A model generated the notes under the pieces. The model did no database searches and was not told the origin of the DNA. It saw only the letters and a program-made list of their open reading frames with translations. This document shows, piece by piece, positions 8,314-15,980 of a stretch of 64,000 nucleotides of DNA (within the stretch, counting starts at the first letter, position 1; every line of letters starts with the position of its first letter). Origin of the DNA: Nocardioides palaemonis (GTDB taxonomy: Bacteria > Actinomycetota > Actinomycetes > Propionibacteriales > Nocardioidaceae); assembly GCF_018275325.1 (NCBI RefSeq), contig NZ_JAGVQR010000001.1, forward strand, positions 186,001 through 250,000. Reading direction: 5' to 3'. Made by a program: the position numbers and the translations under genes.

Positions 8314-8805
8314 TCAGCGCTGGCGCGCGAGCACCGACTCCAGCGCCGCCAGCCCACGGCTGCTGTGGCTCTTGACCGTCCCCTCGGTGATGCCGAGCTC
8401 GTGGGCGGTCTCGCGCACCGACAGCCCCAGCCAGTGCCGCAGCACGACGACCTTGCGCTGCTGCTCCGGCAGGTCCTGGAGGGCGGCGAAGAGGGCCGAG
8501 CGCTCCTCCACCGCGGTCGGTGCGGCGGCCGCGACCTCGGGCAGCGCGTCGCTGGGGCGCTCGCGCCGCCACGGTCGCCGCGACTCGTCGATGTTGGCCC
8601 GCACCATGATCTGGCGGCAGTACGCCTCCTCGCCTCCCTCGTGGCGAATGCGGGGCCAGGCGACGTAGAGCTTGGTGAACGCCGTCTGCAGCAGGTCGTC
8701 GGCGCGGTGCCAGTCGCCGCACAGCGCGTACGCGACCCGGCGCAGGTGGCGCTGCCGGGCGGCGACGAACTCGCTGAAGGCGGCGTCGCGGTCCGCGCGC
8801 CTCAT
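8314..8805 (-). CDS. SigE-family ECF RNA polymerase sigma factor
   Basis: A 163-residue group IV sigma factor. Region 2 ([36 protein letters not shown]) spans about residues 10-45; ADDLLQ is the -10-melting helix. Region 4 (LPEQQRKVVVLRHWLGLSVRETAHELGITEGTVKSHSSRGL) spans about 112-152 with a clear helix-turn-helix. It resembles the streptomycete SigE-like family common in Nocardioides. Its ATG overlaps the stop of the membrane-protein gene upstream (8802-8805), so the sigma factor is translated after its presumed partner, the reverse of the usual sigma-then-anti-sigma order. Confidence 0.9.
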   Translation of the reverse strand: MRRADRDAAFSEFVAARQRHLRRVAYALCGDWHRADDLLQTAFTKLYVAWPRIRHEGGEEAYCRQIMVRANIDESRRPWRRERPSDALPEVAAAAPTAVEERSALFAALQDLPEQQRKVVVLRHWLGLSVRETAHELGITEGTVKSHSSRGLAALESVLARQR

Positions 8806-9728
8806 CGCACGCCCTCGCCGGAGTCGGCCTGGGCCGCGAGGTGGCGCAGGAAGGCGGTCATGGTGGGCGCGTCGAGCACGGCCGGCTCGACGGTGAGCGA
8901 GTCCTCGGCCCGGGCCAGCACGAAGAGCACCGTGCCGTCGGCGAGGCGCACCTTCGCCGCCACCGCCTCCCCGACCGGGCCGTAGGCCGCGGCCTGCTCG
9001 GGGTGCGCGACCGCCTCGATCACCTCGAGATCGGTGTCGGCCACGAACCGACCGCCCTCGGTGTGGGCCACGGGGGTCGGCGCGTCACCCTGCTCGAGCG
9101 CCTGCATCTGGGCGACCCAGGTGTCGAGGTCGGCCGTCGACTTCCCGGCGGGGTCGGACGACACGGACGAGGTGCCGGACAGGTGCCAGGTCGCCAGCAC
9201 CCACGTGTCCTCGTCGGGCGTGCCGGTCGACGAGACCACCAGCGCCCACTGGCGCATCACGTCGACGCCGTCGCGGGTCGTGCGTGCCACCGGCTCCACG
9301 CTCTCCACCGTCCACCCACGCTGGACGAGGAGCGCGCCGTCCGCGGTGGTGGCGACCGGGACGGGACCCGCCACCTCGTCGCGCTGCGCCGCGGTGGCGG
9401 TGCTGACGTCGGCGGGCCGGGTGGGGAGCGCGGCCACGGTGGGGCTGGTCGTCGGCTCCGCCGTGGCCGAGGTCGGGGTGGCGGTCGGGCTGGGCGCCGG
9501 CGGCTGCGTCGCGACCGGGACCCCGCCGCTGCGTGCGGCGCTACCGGGCGTGAGCGACCAGACCATGCCGCCGACGACGACGGCGGCCGCGAGGCCCGCC
9601 ACCGAGACGGCCGCGCGGCGTCGGCGTACGGCCCGGTGGCCCGCGTCGAGGTAGTCGGCGGAGGCGCCCTCCGGCCCCTGGCCGAACGAGGAGTCGAGCT
9701 CGTGGTGCCAGTCGATCTGCGTGTCCAT
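8802..9728 (-). CDS. Single-pass membrane protein coupled to the sigma gene (possible anti-sigma)
   Basis: 308 residues from the ATG at 9728, which has the strong Shine-Dalgarno GGGGGAAGGA. The cytoplasmic N-terminus (about 1-38) ends in RAVRRRRAAVS and is followed by one membrane helix (about 40-60). The Thr/Pro/Ala-rich outer segment leads to a C-terminal soluble domain of about 200 residues. No HxxxCxxC zinc anti-sigma motif is present, so anti-sigma activity is inferred only from its overlap with the sigma gene and its topology. A TGACAAC box (complement of 9789-9795) lies about 60 bp upstream and could be an ECF -35 element. Confidence 0.7.
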   Translation of the reverse strand: MDTQIDWHHELDSSFGQGPEGASADYLDAGHRAVRRRRAAVSVAGLAAAVVVGGMVWSLTPGSAARSGGVPVATQPPAPSPTATPTSATAEPTTSPTVAALPTRPADVSTATAAQRDEVAGPVPVATTADGALLVQRGWTVESVEPVARTTRDGVDVMRQWALVVSSTGTPDEDTWVLATWHLSGTSSVSSDPAGKSTADLDTWVAQMQALEQGDAPTPVAHTEGGRFVADTDLEVIEAVAHPEQAAAYGPVGEAVAAKVRLADGTVLFVLARAEDSLTVEPAVLDAPTMTAFLRHLAAQADSGEGVR

Positions 9729-9840
9729 GCCGGGTCCTTCCCCCGTGGTGAGTGTCGCACCGGTGGACACGGAGCGGGCCCCGGATCGGTTGTCACCGAC
9801 CGCGGAGCATTCGGCCCGCGGGCGACCGACGGGTAGCCAC

Positions 9841-9846
9841 TAGGGT
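9841..9846 (+). promoter_or_regulatory. fba -10 element with a leadered transcript
   Basis: TAGGGT lies 74 nt before the fba ATG, giving a 5' leader of about 67 nt with a possible small GGGTGG/CCACCC stem (9858-9881). The leader ends in the Shine-Dalgarno AGAGGAGAG at 9906-9914. This contrasts with the leaderless neighbours and fits a highly translated glycolytic gene. Confidence 0.5.
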
Positions 9847-9919
9847 GGGCGGCGTCGGGTGGACCCGCGTCGGGCCACCCTCCGGACCACTCGCTGCACC
9901 GCTTCAGAGGAGAGCCCCG

Positions 9920-10954
9920 ATGCCCATCGCCACCCCCGAGGTCTACGCCCAGATGCTGGACGCCGCGAAGGAGAAGTCCTTCGCCTACCCGGCCATCAAC
10001 GTGTCGTCCTCGCAGACCCTCAACGCCGCGCTGAAGGGCTTCGCCGACGCGGGCTCCGACGGCATCATCCAGGTCTCCACCGGCGGCGCGGAGTACCTCT
10101 CCGGCCCGTCGGTGAAGGACATGGTGACCGGCTCGGTCGCCTTCGCCGCCTACGCCGCCGAGGTCGCGAAGAACTACCCGGTCAACATCGCGCTGCACAC
10201 CGACCACTGCCCGAAGGACAAGCTCGACGGCTTCGTGCGCCCGCTGCTCGACATCTCCGCCGAGCGGGTGGCCCGCGGCGAGGCGCCGCTGTTCCAGTCG
10301 CACATGTGGGACGGCTCGTCCGTGCCGCTCGACGAGAACCTCCAGATCGCCGAGGAGCTGCTCGCGAAGTGCGCCGCGGCCCACATCATCCTCGAGATCG
10401 AGGTCGGCGTCGTCGGCGGCGAGGAGGACGGTGTCGCCAACGAGATCAACGACCAGCTCTACACCACGCCCGAGGACGCCATCGCCACCATCAAGGCGCT
10501 CGGCGGCGGCGACCAGGGCCGCTACATGACCGCCCTGACCTTCGGCAACGTCCACGGCGTCTACAAGCCGGGCAACGTCAAGCTCCGCCCGGAGATCCTC
10601 AAGGCCGCCCAGGAGGCCGCCGCCTCCGAGCTCGGTCTCGGCTCCGACGCCCGCCCGTTCGACCTGGTCTTCCACGGCGGCTCCGGCTCCACCGCCCAGG
10701 AGATCAGCGACGCCGTCGACTTCGGCGTGGTGAAGATGAACGTCGACACCGACACCCAGTACGCCTTCACCCGCCCGGTCGCGGCCCACATGTTCGCCAA
10801 CTACGACGGCGTGCTGAAGGTCGACGGCGAGGTCGGCAACAAGAAGCAGTACGACCCGCGCGCCTGGGGCAAGGCCGCCGAGGCCGGTATGGCCGAGCGG
10901 ATCGTCGAGGCCTGCCAGAACCTGCGCTCCGCGGGGACCTCGCTCGCCGGCTGA
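9920..10954 (+). CDS. fba: Class II fructose-bisphosphate aldolase
   Basis: A 344-residue zinc-dependent aldolase that cleaves fructose-1,6-bisphosphate to DHAP and glyceraldehyde-3-phosphate. Zinc-binding and active-site signatures include IALHTDHCPKD (about 94-104), EIEVGVVGGEEDGV (about 160-173), GNVHGVYKPGN (about 210-220) and DLVFHGGSGSTAQEI (about 248-262). The sequence is typical of the actinobacterial class IIA enzyme. The ATG at 9920 follows a clear Shine-Dalgarno. Divergent from the sigma operon; convergent with the MFS pump across a pair of long hairpins. Confidence 0.96.
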   Translation: MPIATPEVYAQMLDAAKEKSFAYPAINVSSSQTLNAALKGFADAGSDGIIQVSTGGAEYLSGPSVKDMVTGSVAFAAYAAEVAKNYPVNIALHTDHCPKDKLDGFVRPLLDISAERVARGEAPLFQSHMWDGSSVPLDENLQIAEELLAKCAAAHIILEIEVGVVGGEEDGVANEINDQLYTTPEDAIATIKALGGGDQGRYMTALTFGNVHGVYKPGNVKLRPEILKAAQEAAASELGLGSDARPFDLVFHGGSGSTAQEISDAVDFGVVKMNVDTDTQYAFTRPVAAHMFANYDGVLKVDGEVGNKKQYDPRAWGKAAEAGMAERIVEACQNLRSAGTSLAG

Positions 10955-10962
10955 CGCTCCTG

Positions 10963-11016
10963 GAGCGGTGTCCCACCCACCTTCTGTCGCGGCGGAAGGT
11001 GGGTCACGCACCGCTC
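10963..11016. repeat. Palindromic repeat family B, unit 1
   Basis: A 54-bp inverted repeat with outer arms GAGCGGTG/CACCGCTC, inner arms CCACCCACCTTC/GGAAGGTGGG and a 9-nt loop. It begins 8 nt after the fba stop and is followed 30 bp later by a second diverged unit. It probably terminates fba. Confidence 0.8.
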
Positions 11017-11045
11017 ACCGGCGTGCCCCGCGCCGACGCACGTAC

Positions 11046-11099
11046 GAGCGGTGTCTCACCCACATTCTCTGAACCCAGAGTGTGGGTGGGGCACCGCTC
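11046..11099. repeat. Palindromic repeat family B, unit 2
   Basis: The same 54-bp length and identical outer arms GAGCGGTG/CACCGCTC as unit 1. The inner stem is changed to CTCACCCACATTCT/AGAGTGTGGGTGGGG. Compensating changes in both arms suggest the fold, not the sequence, is kept. It lies 50 bp from the stop of the MFS gene that points towards it. Confidence 0.8.
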
Positions 11100-11148
11100 G
11101 CGTGCGTCGAGGCGTACGCGGCGACGTACGACGCCGCGCGGGTCGGCG

Positions 11149-12678
11149 TCAGGGCGTCGCGGGCTCCGCGGCGACCGCCGCACCCTCGCGAGCCGGCGCG
11201 GCGCCGAAGTGGCGCGGGCGCTCGAAGAGGAGCACCGCGAGCAGGCCGAGCAGCAGCACGGCCGGCAGGAGCAGCAGCGACTGCGCCATCGCCTCGGTGA
11301 AGGGCCCTGCGACCTGGGCCGGCAGCGCGCCCCCGCCGGCCGCGCCCTCGGACGGCGAGAAGGACAGCCCGTTGGCCGCGAGCCGCGCGTCGATCAGCAC
11401 CGCGATCGCCGCCGAGCCGAGGACGGCGCCGACCTGGCGCGTCGCGTTGTAGACGCCCGACCCCGCGCCGGCGCGCTGGGGCGGGAGGTTGCGGTTGGCG
11501 GTGGTGGCCAGCGGTCCCCACAGGAACGAGCTGCCGAGGCCCATCAGGGCGAAGACCAGCACGAGCTGCCACAGCGGGGTGTCCGGCGCCAGCACCGCCT
11601 GCAGCACCAGCAGGGCCACGCCGAGACCGGCGAACCCACCCACGGTCAGCAGGCGCGGGTGGACCCGGTCGGTGAGCCGGCCGGCGACCGGAGCGGCGAG
11701 GATCGAGGTGACCGCCATCGGGGCGAGCAGCAGTCCGGCCTCGGTGGGGGAGTAGCCGCGGACCAGCTGTGCCCACAGCATCAGCGGGAAGCCCATCGCG
11801 GTGAAGGCGAAGGACACGGTCGTGATCGCGAGGTTGGAGACCGAGAAGTTGCGGTCGGAGAACAGGCTCAGCGGCACGAGCGGCTCACGCCGGTTGCGTG
11901 CCTGCCAGACGACGAACAGCGCGAGCACGACGAGCCCCGCGACGATCAGCCGCCACACGGTGAACGGTCCGGCGATGGTCGACCAGTCGTACTGCTCGCC
12001 CTCCTGGATGCCGAAGACCAGCAGGAACATGCCGAGGCCGCTCAGCGCGACGCCGAGCCAGTCGAAGCGGTGCTGGTTGGTCTCCAGGCTCGGCACCAGC
12101 CGCCAGGCGAGCGCGAAGGCGACCACGCCGACCGGCACGTTGACGAAGAAGATCCACTCCCATCCGAGGGTGTCGACCAGGACACCGCCCGCGATCGGGC
12201 CGACCAGCGTGGCGACGCCGGCGGTGGCGCCCCACAGCGCCATCGCGGAGCCGCGGCGCTCGATCGGGAAGATCCGGGTGATGACCGACATCGTCTGCGG
12301 GGTCATCATCGACGCGCCGAGGCCCTGCGCGACACGGGCGGCGATCAGGCCCTCGATCGTGGTGGTCAGGCCGCAGGCCAGCGAGGCGAGCGTGAAGACG
12401 GTCAGGCCGGCGAGGTAGAGGTTCTTGGGACCGAAGCGGTCGCCGAGCCGCCCGGTGATCAGGACCGGGACGGCGTAGGCCAGGAGGTAGGCCGAGGTCA
12501 CCCACACGACCTCGTTGACCCCGGCCTGGAGGTCCTCGATGATCGCCGGCGTCGCGACGGTGACGATGGTCGTGTCGACGAGGATCATGAAGAACCCGAT
12601 GCACAGCGCCCACAGGGCGGGCCACGGGTCGGTGCGCTGGGTCTCGGCAGTGCTCGCGGTCACGAGACCAGTGAACAT
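11149..12678 (-). CDS. MFS transporter, DHA2 (EmrB/QacA-like) family
   Basis: A 509-residue protein with 14 predicted membrane helices. Motif A appears as ITGRLGDRFGPKNLY near residues 75-89. Motif C-like glycines (GATAGVATLVGPIAGGVLVD) lie near 150-169, as in proton-driven drug exporters. The substrate is unknown. The N-terminus is uncertain: ATG at 12678 or GTG at 12663 (VTASTAETQRTDPW); neither has a strong ribosome-binding site. It stands alone between family B hairpins and a nested inverted repeat. Confidence 0.88.
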   Translation of the reverse strand: MFTGLVTASTAETQRTDPWPALWALCIGFFMILVDTTIVTVATPAIIEDLQAGVNEVVWVTSAYLLAYAVPVLITGRLGDRFGPKNLYLAGLTVFTLASLACGLTTTIEGLIAARVAQGLGASMMTPQTMSVITRIFPIERRGSAMALWGATAGVATLVGPIAGGVLVDTLGWEWIFFVNVPVGVVAFALAWRLVPSLETNQHRFDWLGVALSGLGMFLLVFGIQEGEQYDWSTIAGPFTVWRLIVAGLVVLALFVVWQARNRREPLVPLSLFSDRNFSVSNLAITTVSFAFTAMGFPLMLWAQLVRGYSPTEAGLLLAPMAVTSILAAPVAGRLTDRVHPRLLTVGGFAGLGVALLVLQAVLAPDTPLWQLVLVFALMGLGSSFLWGPLATTANRNLPPQRAGAGSGVYNATRQVGAVLGSAAIAVLIDARLAANGLSFSPSEGAAGGGALPAQVAGPFTEAMAQSLLLLPAVLLLGLLAVLLFERPRHFGAAPAREGAAVAAEPATP

Positions 12679-12714
12679 CTCGGGTCCGACATCGATTCCC
12701 CCCGAGCGTCCGCC

Positions 12715-12792
12715 GGTCGAGGTGCGAGCGCAGCGAGCCTCGAGGCCAGTCGGGCCTCGAGGCTCGGGCGCAGACGCCCTCGCACCTCGACC
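12715..12792. repeat. Nested inverted repeat (cruciform-like element)
   Basis: A perfect 14-bp outer repeat (12715-12728 with 12779-12792) encloses a perfect 13-bp inner repeat with a 5-nt loop (12735-12747 with 12753-12765). The whole 78 bp is symmetric. It lies between the symporter gene's 3' end (12820) and the MFS gene's 5' end, so it may end the DUF3311-mctP transcript. The outer arm begins GGTCGAGGTGCGAG, a word I recall as common in Nocardioides intergenic DNA. Confidence 0.8.
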
Positions 12793-12819
12793 AGCGGGAC
12801 GAACCGCGGACGTACGGCC

Positions 12820-14538
12820 TCAGCGCGCCGGCGCGTTGCCCGGGATGTCGTCCGGGTCGCCGTAGGGCTCGCCGTGCGAGGAGTGCTCGGCGAGGTCCTT
12901 CTGCACGCGCGGGTCGTCGGCGTCGGCGAAGTAGTCGAACGGGATCGTCTCGTCCGAGCCGTTGGCGACCTTCGCGGCGTTGAGGATCGCGCTGAGCACG
13001 ACGGCGATGAACAGGTTGATCGCGAAGGCGGTCATCGCGATGTAGCCCATCTCGTCGAGGCCGGGGACCATCGCGAGCGAGCCGCCGAAGTGCTTCCCGG
13101 TCACCGGGTTGATGACCTGGTAGGCCTCGACCGTGCCGTAGACCATGCTGACCGCCCAGCCCGCGAGCAGCGCCCAGCGGTGGAACCACCGGGTGAAGAG
13201 GCTGAACACCACGGCGGGGAAGGTCTGCAGGATCCAGATGCCGCCGAGGAGCTGGAAGTTGATCGCGTTCTGCTTGTCGAGCGTGAGCACGAAGACCAGC
13301 GCGAACGCCTTGACCAGCAGCGACATCAGCTTGGAGACCTTGGCCTCCTGCTTCGGGGTGGCGTCGGGCTTGATCCACTCCTTGTAGATGTTGCGGCTGA
13401 AGGTGTTGGCGGCGGCGATCGACATGATCGCGGCCGGCACGAGGGCGCCGATGGCGATCGCGGCGAACGCCACCCCGGCGAACCACGCCGGGAACATGTC
13501 CTCGAACAGCTGCGGGATGACCAGCTGGGCGTTGGGCTCGCCGTCGAGGCCGATCGGCTGCGTGCCGGCGGCGATCGCGACCCAGCCGAGCAGGGCCAGC
13601 AGACCGAGCACGAAGGAGTACGCCGGCAGGATCGCGGCGTTGCGGCGGATGGTGTTGCGCGAGCTCGACGACAGCGACGCGGTCACCGAGTGCGGGTACA
13701 TGAACAACGCCATGGCCGAGCCGAGCGCGAGGGTGGCGTAGGCCCAGCCCTGGCCGACGCCGGGCAGGAACGCACCCGTCGGCTTGCCGGTGGCCTCGTT
13801 GACCGTCGTCATCTTCTCCTGGGCGGCGCCGAAGATGTTGTCCCAGCCGCCCACCTGGCCGGGCAGGTAGATCACCGCGACGATGATCACGAGGTAGATC
13901 AGGATGTCCTTCACGAACGCGATGACCGCGGGCGCCCGCAGGCCGCTGGAGTAGGTGAACGCGGCCAGCACCGCGAACGCGATGAACAGCGGTGCGTCCT
14001 TGGCGACGATGTTGTCGCCGCCGCCCACGCCGGCCACCTCGAGCACCGCCTGGATGCCGACGAGCTGGAGTGCGATGTAGGGCATCGTCGCGACGAAGCC
14101 GGTGACGGCCACGGCGAGCGAGAGCCCGCGGCTGTCGTAGCGGCCGCGCACGAAGTCGGCGGTCGTGACGTAGCCGTGGCGGTGGCTGACGGACCAGAGC
14201 CGCGCCATGAAGATGAAGATGATCGGGTAGAGCACGATCGTGTAGGGCACGGCGAAGAAGCCGGCGACGGCCCCGGTGGCGAACATCGCCGCCGGCACGG
14301 CCACGAACGTGTACGCGGTGTAGAGGTCGCCGCCGAGCAGGAACCAGGTGATCCACGTGCCGAACTTGCGACCGCCGAGGCCCCACTCGTCGAGCGACTC
14401 CAGCGACTCGCCCCGCTTGAAGCGCGAGGCCATGAAGCCGGCGACGCTGACGAGCAGGAACAGCGCGATCAGCACGGCCAGCGCGACGCCGTTGACGCCG
14501 CCGGTGTCGGCGGCCAGGACGGTGAGCTGCGGCGTCAT
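12820..14538 (-). CDS. mctP: Sodium:solute symporter, MctP-type monocarboxylate permease
   Basis: A 572-residue SSS-family transporter with about 13 helices. Typical segments are WGLGGRKFGTWITWFLLGGDLYTAYTF (about 51-77), SHRHGYVTTADFVRGRYDSR (about 119-138) and MYPHSVTASLSSSSRNTIRRNAA (about 279-301). The last is characteristic of MctP, which takes up lactate, pyruvate, propionate and similar acids. The C-terminal 70 residues are hydrophilic and acidic. Its ATG overlaps the stop of the DUF3311 gene (ATGA), the usual small-subunit/large-subunit pairing for this transporter. Confidence 0.88.
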   Translation of the reverse strand: MTPQLTVLAADTGGVNGVALAVLIALFLLVSVAGFMASRFKRGESLESLDEWGLGGRKFGTWITWFLLGGDLYTAYTFVAVPAAMFATGAVAGFFAVPYTIVLYPIIFIFMARLWSVSHRHGYVTTADFVRGRYDSRGLSLAVAVTGFVATMPYIALQLVGIQAVLEVAGVGGGDNIVAKDAPLFIAFAVLAAFTYSSGLRAPAVIAFVKDILIYLVIIVAVIYLPGQVGGWDNIFGAAQEKMTTVNEATGKPTGAFLPGVGQGWAYATLALGSAMALFMYPHSVTASLSSSSRNTIRRNAAILPAYSFVLGLLALLGWVAIAAGTQPIGLDGEPNAQLVIPQLFEDMFPAWFAGVAFAAIAIGALVPAAIMSIAAANTFSRNIYKEWIKPDATPKQEAKVSKLMSLLVKAFALVFVLTLDKQNAINFQLLGGIWILQTFPAVVFSLFTRWFHRWALLAGWAVSMVYGTVEAYQVINPVTGKHFGGSLAMVPGLDEMGYIAMTAFAINLFIAVVLSAILNAAKVANGSDETIPFDYFADADDPRVQKDLAEHSSHGEPYGDPDDIPGNAPAR

Positions 14539-14816
14539 CGGTCCTCACCCGCCTTGTGCGTGGTCAGCCCGCGGGCCGAGAGGGTGAGCTTGTAGGCCGC
14601 CCAGGTCAGGGCCGAGCAGATGAAGACCCAGAGGAACTGGTACCAGAAGAAGAACGGGAAGCCCCAGAGCTCGGGCTCGTCCCTGGCGTACGACGGCACC
14701 CACAGCAGGGCGACGATCGGGATGACGAGGAGGACGGCGGCGATGGCCATCTTGGTCTTGTCGGTCGGAGGCGGGCCCTGCTCGGGGCGCGGCGGAGGTG
14801 TGTTCCCGGGATTCAC
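14535..14816 (-). CDS. DUF3311 small membrane subunit of the MctP symporter
   Basis: 93 residues with two hydrophobic helices (IAAVLLVIPIVALLWVPSYA and FPFFFWYQFLWVFICSALTWAAY). The conserved PxFFWYQ core between them marks DUF3311. These small proteins are encoded directly upstream of MctP-like symporters and are thought to be needed for their assembly or stability. The GTG at 14816 was chosen because a TAAGGT box lies 7 nt upstream; a longer in-frame start would extend beyond the transcript. Confidence 0.82.
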   Translation of the reverse strand: MNPGNTPPPRPEQGPPPTDKTKMAIAAVLLVIPIVALLWVPSYARDEPELWGFPFFFWYQFLWVFICSALTWAAYKLTLSARGLTTHKAGEDR

Positions 14817-14823
14817 CCGCGCG

Positions 14824-14829
14824 ACCTTA
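14824..14829 (-). promoter_or_regulatory. Leaderless -10 box for the DUF3311-mctP operon
   Basis: TAAGGT on the minus strand, 7 nt before the GTG start. Confidence 0.55.
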
Positions 14830-14900
14830 CCCCCGGCGTGACGACCGTCACCCACCCCGCGCGGTGGCGAGACCAGCGGGCGGGGTGGTGCGACGAGTGG

Positions 14901-15323
14901 TCAGAGCAGCTCGTCGGCCGCCGCGGGGCTGGAGTCGCGCAGGAAGGTCGAGCAGCGCTCCCACTCGTCGGTCTCGCCGATCGCGCGGGCGGACAGCGCG
15001 AGCAGGGCGAGGGCGCGCAGGAAGCCGCGGTTGGGCTCGTGCTCCCACGGCACCGGGCCGTGGCCCTTCCAGCCGTTGCGGCGCAGCATGTCGAGCGAGC
15101 GGTGGTAGCCGACGCGGGCGTACGCGTAGACGGTGACGTCGTCAGCCCCCTGGTCCTTGGCCTGGGCGGCGAGCGCGGCCCACGCGGCGGGTGAGGCCGG
15201 GTGCTGGCGGACGACCGCGGCCGGCGCCTCGCCGGCGGCGAGCGCGGCGTCGGCGGGGTCGGCGGGCAGGTGGGTGGGCGGGGGACCTGCCATCAGGTCG
15301 CCGCCGAAGGAACCGGTGGTCAT
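14901..15323 (-). CDS. DUF3151 domain-containing protein
   Basis: A 140-residue soluble protein. The conserved PPPTHLP (about 13-19), HPASPAAWAALA (about 41-52), YAYARVGYHRSLDMLRRNGWKGHGPVPWEHEPNRGFLRAL (about 66-105) and a final acidic helix identify the actinobacterial DUF3151 family, which has no known activity. Members sit near fba and purA in mycobacteria (from memory, Rv0360c), and the same grouping is seen here. It appears leaderless (box at 15330-15335). Confidence 0.88.
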   Translation of the reverse strand: MTTGSFGGDLMAGPPPTHLPADPADAALAAGEAPAAVVRQHPASPAAWAALAAQAKDQGADDVTVYAYARVGYHRSLDMLRRNGWKGHGPVPWEHEPNRGFLRALALLALSARAIGETDEWERCSTFLRDSSPAAADELL

Positions 15324-15329
15324 GGAGCC

Positions 15330-15335
15330 ACCCTA
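15330..15335 (-). promoter_or_regulatory. Leaderless -10 box for DUF3151
   Basis: TAGGGT on the minus strand, 6 nt before the ATG at 15323. It is divergent from the thioesterase gene. Confidence 0.55.
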
Positions 15336-15374
15336 GGACCCGCCCCGCAGGCGCGGTCGGGGAGGATTCCCTGC

Positions 15375-15839
15375 ATGGGCCAGACGTTCACGACCGAGAT
15401 CCAGGCACGCTTCCGCGACATCAACCTCGCGGGGCACGTCGACAACGTCGAGGCCGTGCGCGTGCTCGACGAGGCCCGCTACGAGTTCCTGCGCTTCGCC
15501 CGGCTCCCCGGGCTCCCCGAGGGTGCGTCTGGCCTGCTGCACGGTGTGGACGCCGGGGTCTCCGAGCTGGTCGCGTCGCAGACCATCGAGTACCACGCCG
15601 AGATGCGCTTCGTGCCCTACCAGCCGTTCCTGGCCACGCTCTGGGTCTCCCGCGTCGGCTCGTCGTCTTTCACGGTCTCCGCCGAGCTGCGCGTCGAGGA
15701 CGGGGGTCGTCCGGCGGCCGTCTGGGAGTGCGTCAACGTCCTCTGGGACCACCACGCCGCCTCGGCCTGGACGATCAGCGACGCGGTCCGCGCCGACCTG
15801 GAGGCGTACGCCGGCGACCCGGTCGGCTTCCGCCGCTGA
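15375..15839 (+). CDS. Hotdog-fold acyl-CoA thioesterase
   Basis: A 154-residue member of the 4-hydroxybenzoyl-CoA thioesterase/YbgC group. The opening FTTEIQARFRDINLAGHVDNVEAVRVLDEARYEFL is the family signature. In many relatives the first position is Asp (D-x-x-x-x-G-H-V-x-N), and here R-D-I-N-L-A-G-H keeps the catalytic Asp and His. The ATG at 15375 follows GGAGG at 15361-15365. The acyl substrate is unknown. Confidence 0.8.
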   Translation: MGQTFTTEIQARFRDINLAGHVDNVEAVRVLDEARYEFLRFARLPGLPEGASGLLHGVDAGVSELVASQTIEYHAEMRFVPYQPFLATLWVSRVGSSSFTVSAELRVEDGGRPAAVWECVNVLWDHHAASAWTISDAVRADLEAYAGDPVGFRR

Positions 15840-15880
15840 GTCCGGTTGCCGGAGCGCCTGCGGTCAGCCCGCGCAGCCAG

Positions 15881-15952
15881 GCGTCAACGCCTCGACTCGA
15901 GCGGAGACATCTCCGCCTGACGCACGCCATAGCGTGCGCCTAGCGTCAACGG
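15881..15952 (-). repeat. Palindromic repeat family D, left boundary copy
   Basis: Read on the minus strand this is CGTTGACGCT, then the hairpin GCACGCTATGGCGTGCG, then a second stem GGCGGAGA/TCTCCGCTCGA. The near-identical copy at 17167-17235 is in the opposite orientation, so the AbiEi-like gene between them is bounded by inverted repeats. Both boundary copies have CAGGCGGAGA where the cluster at 38671-38870 has CGAGCGG. Confidence 0.85.
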
Positions 15953-15980
15953 CTGTGTCCTAGTTCGACCTGGTCTGGCG

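Noticed and set aside
9859-14595. Open frame of more than 1500 codons on the plus strand across fba, the MFS pump and mctP
   Set aside because: The same high-GC artefact. The real genes underneath have clear motifs and proper starts.
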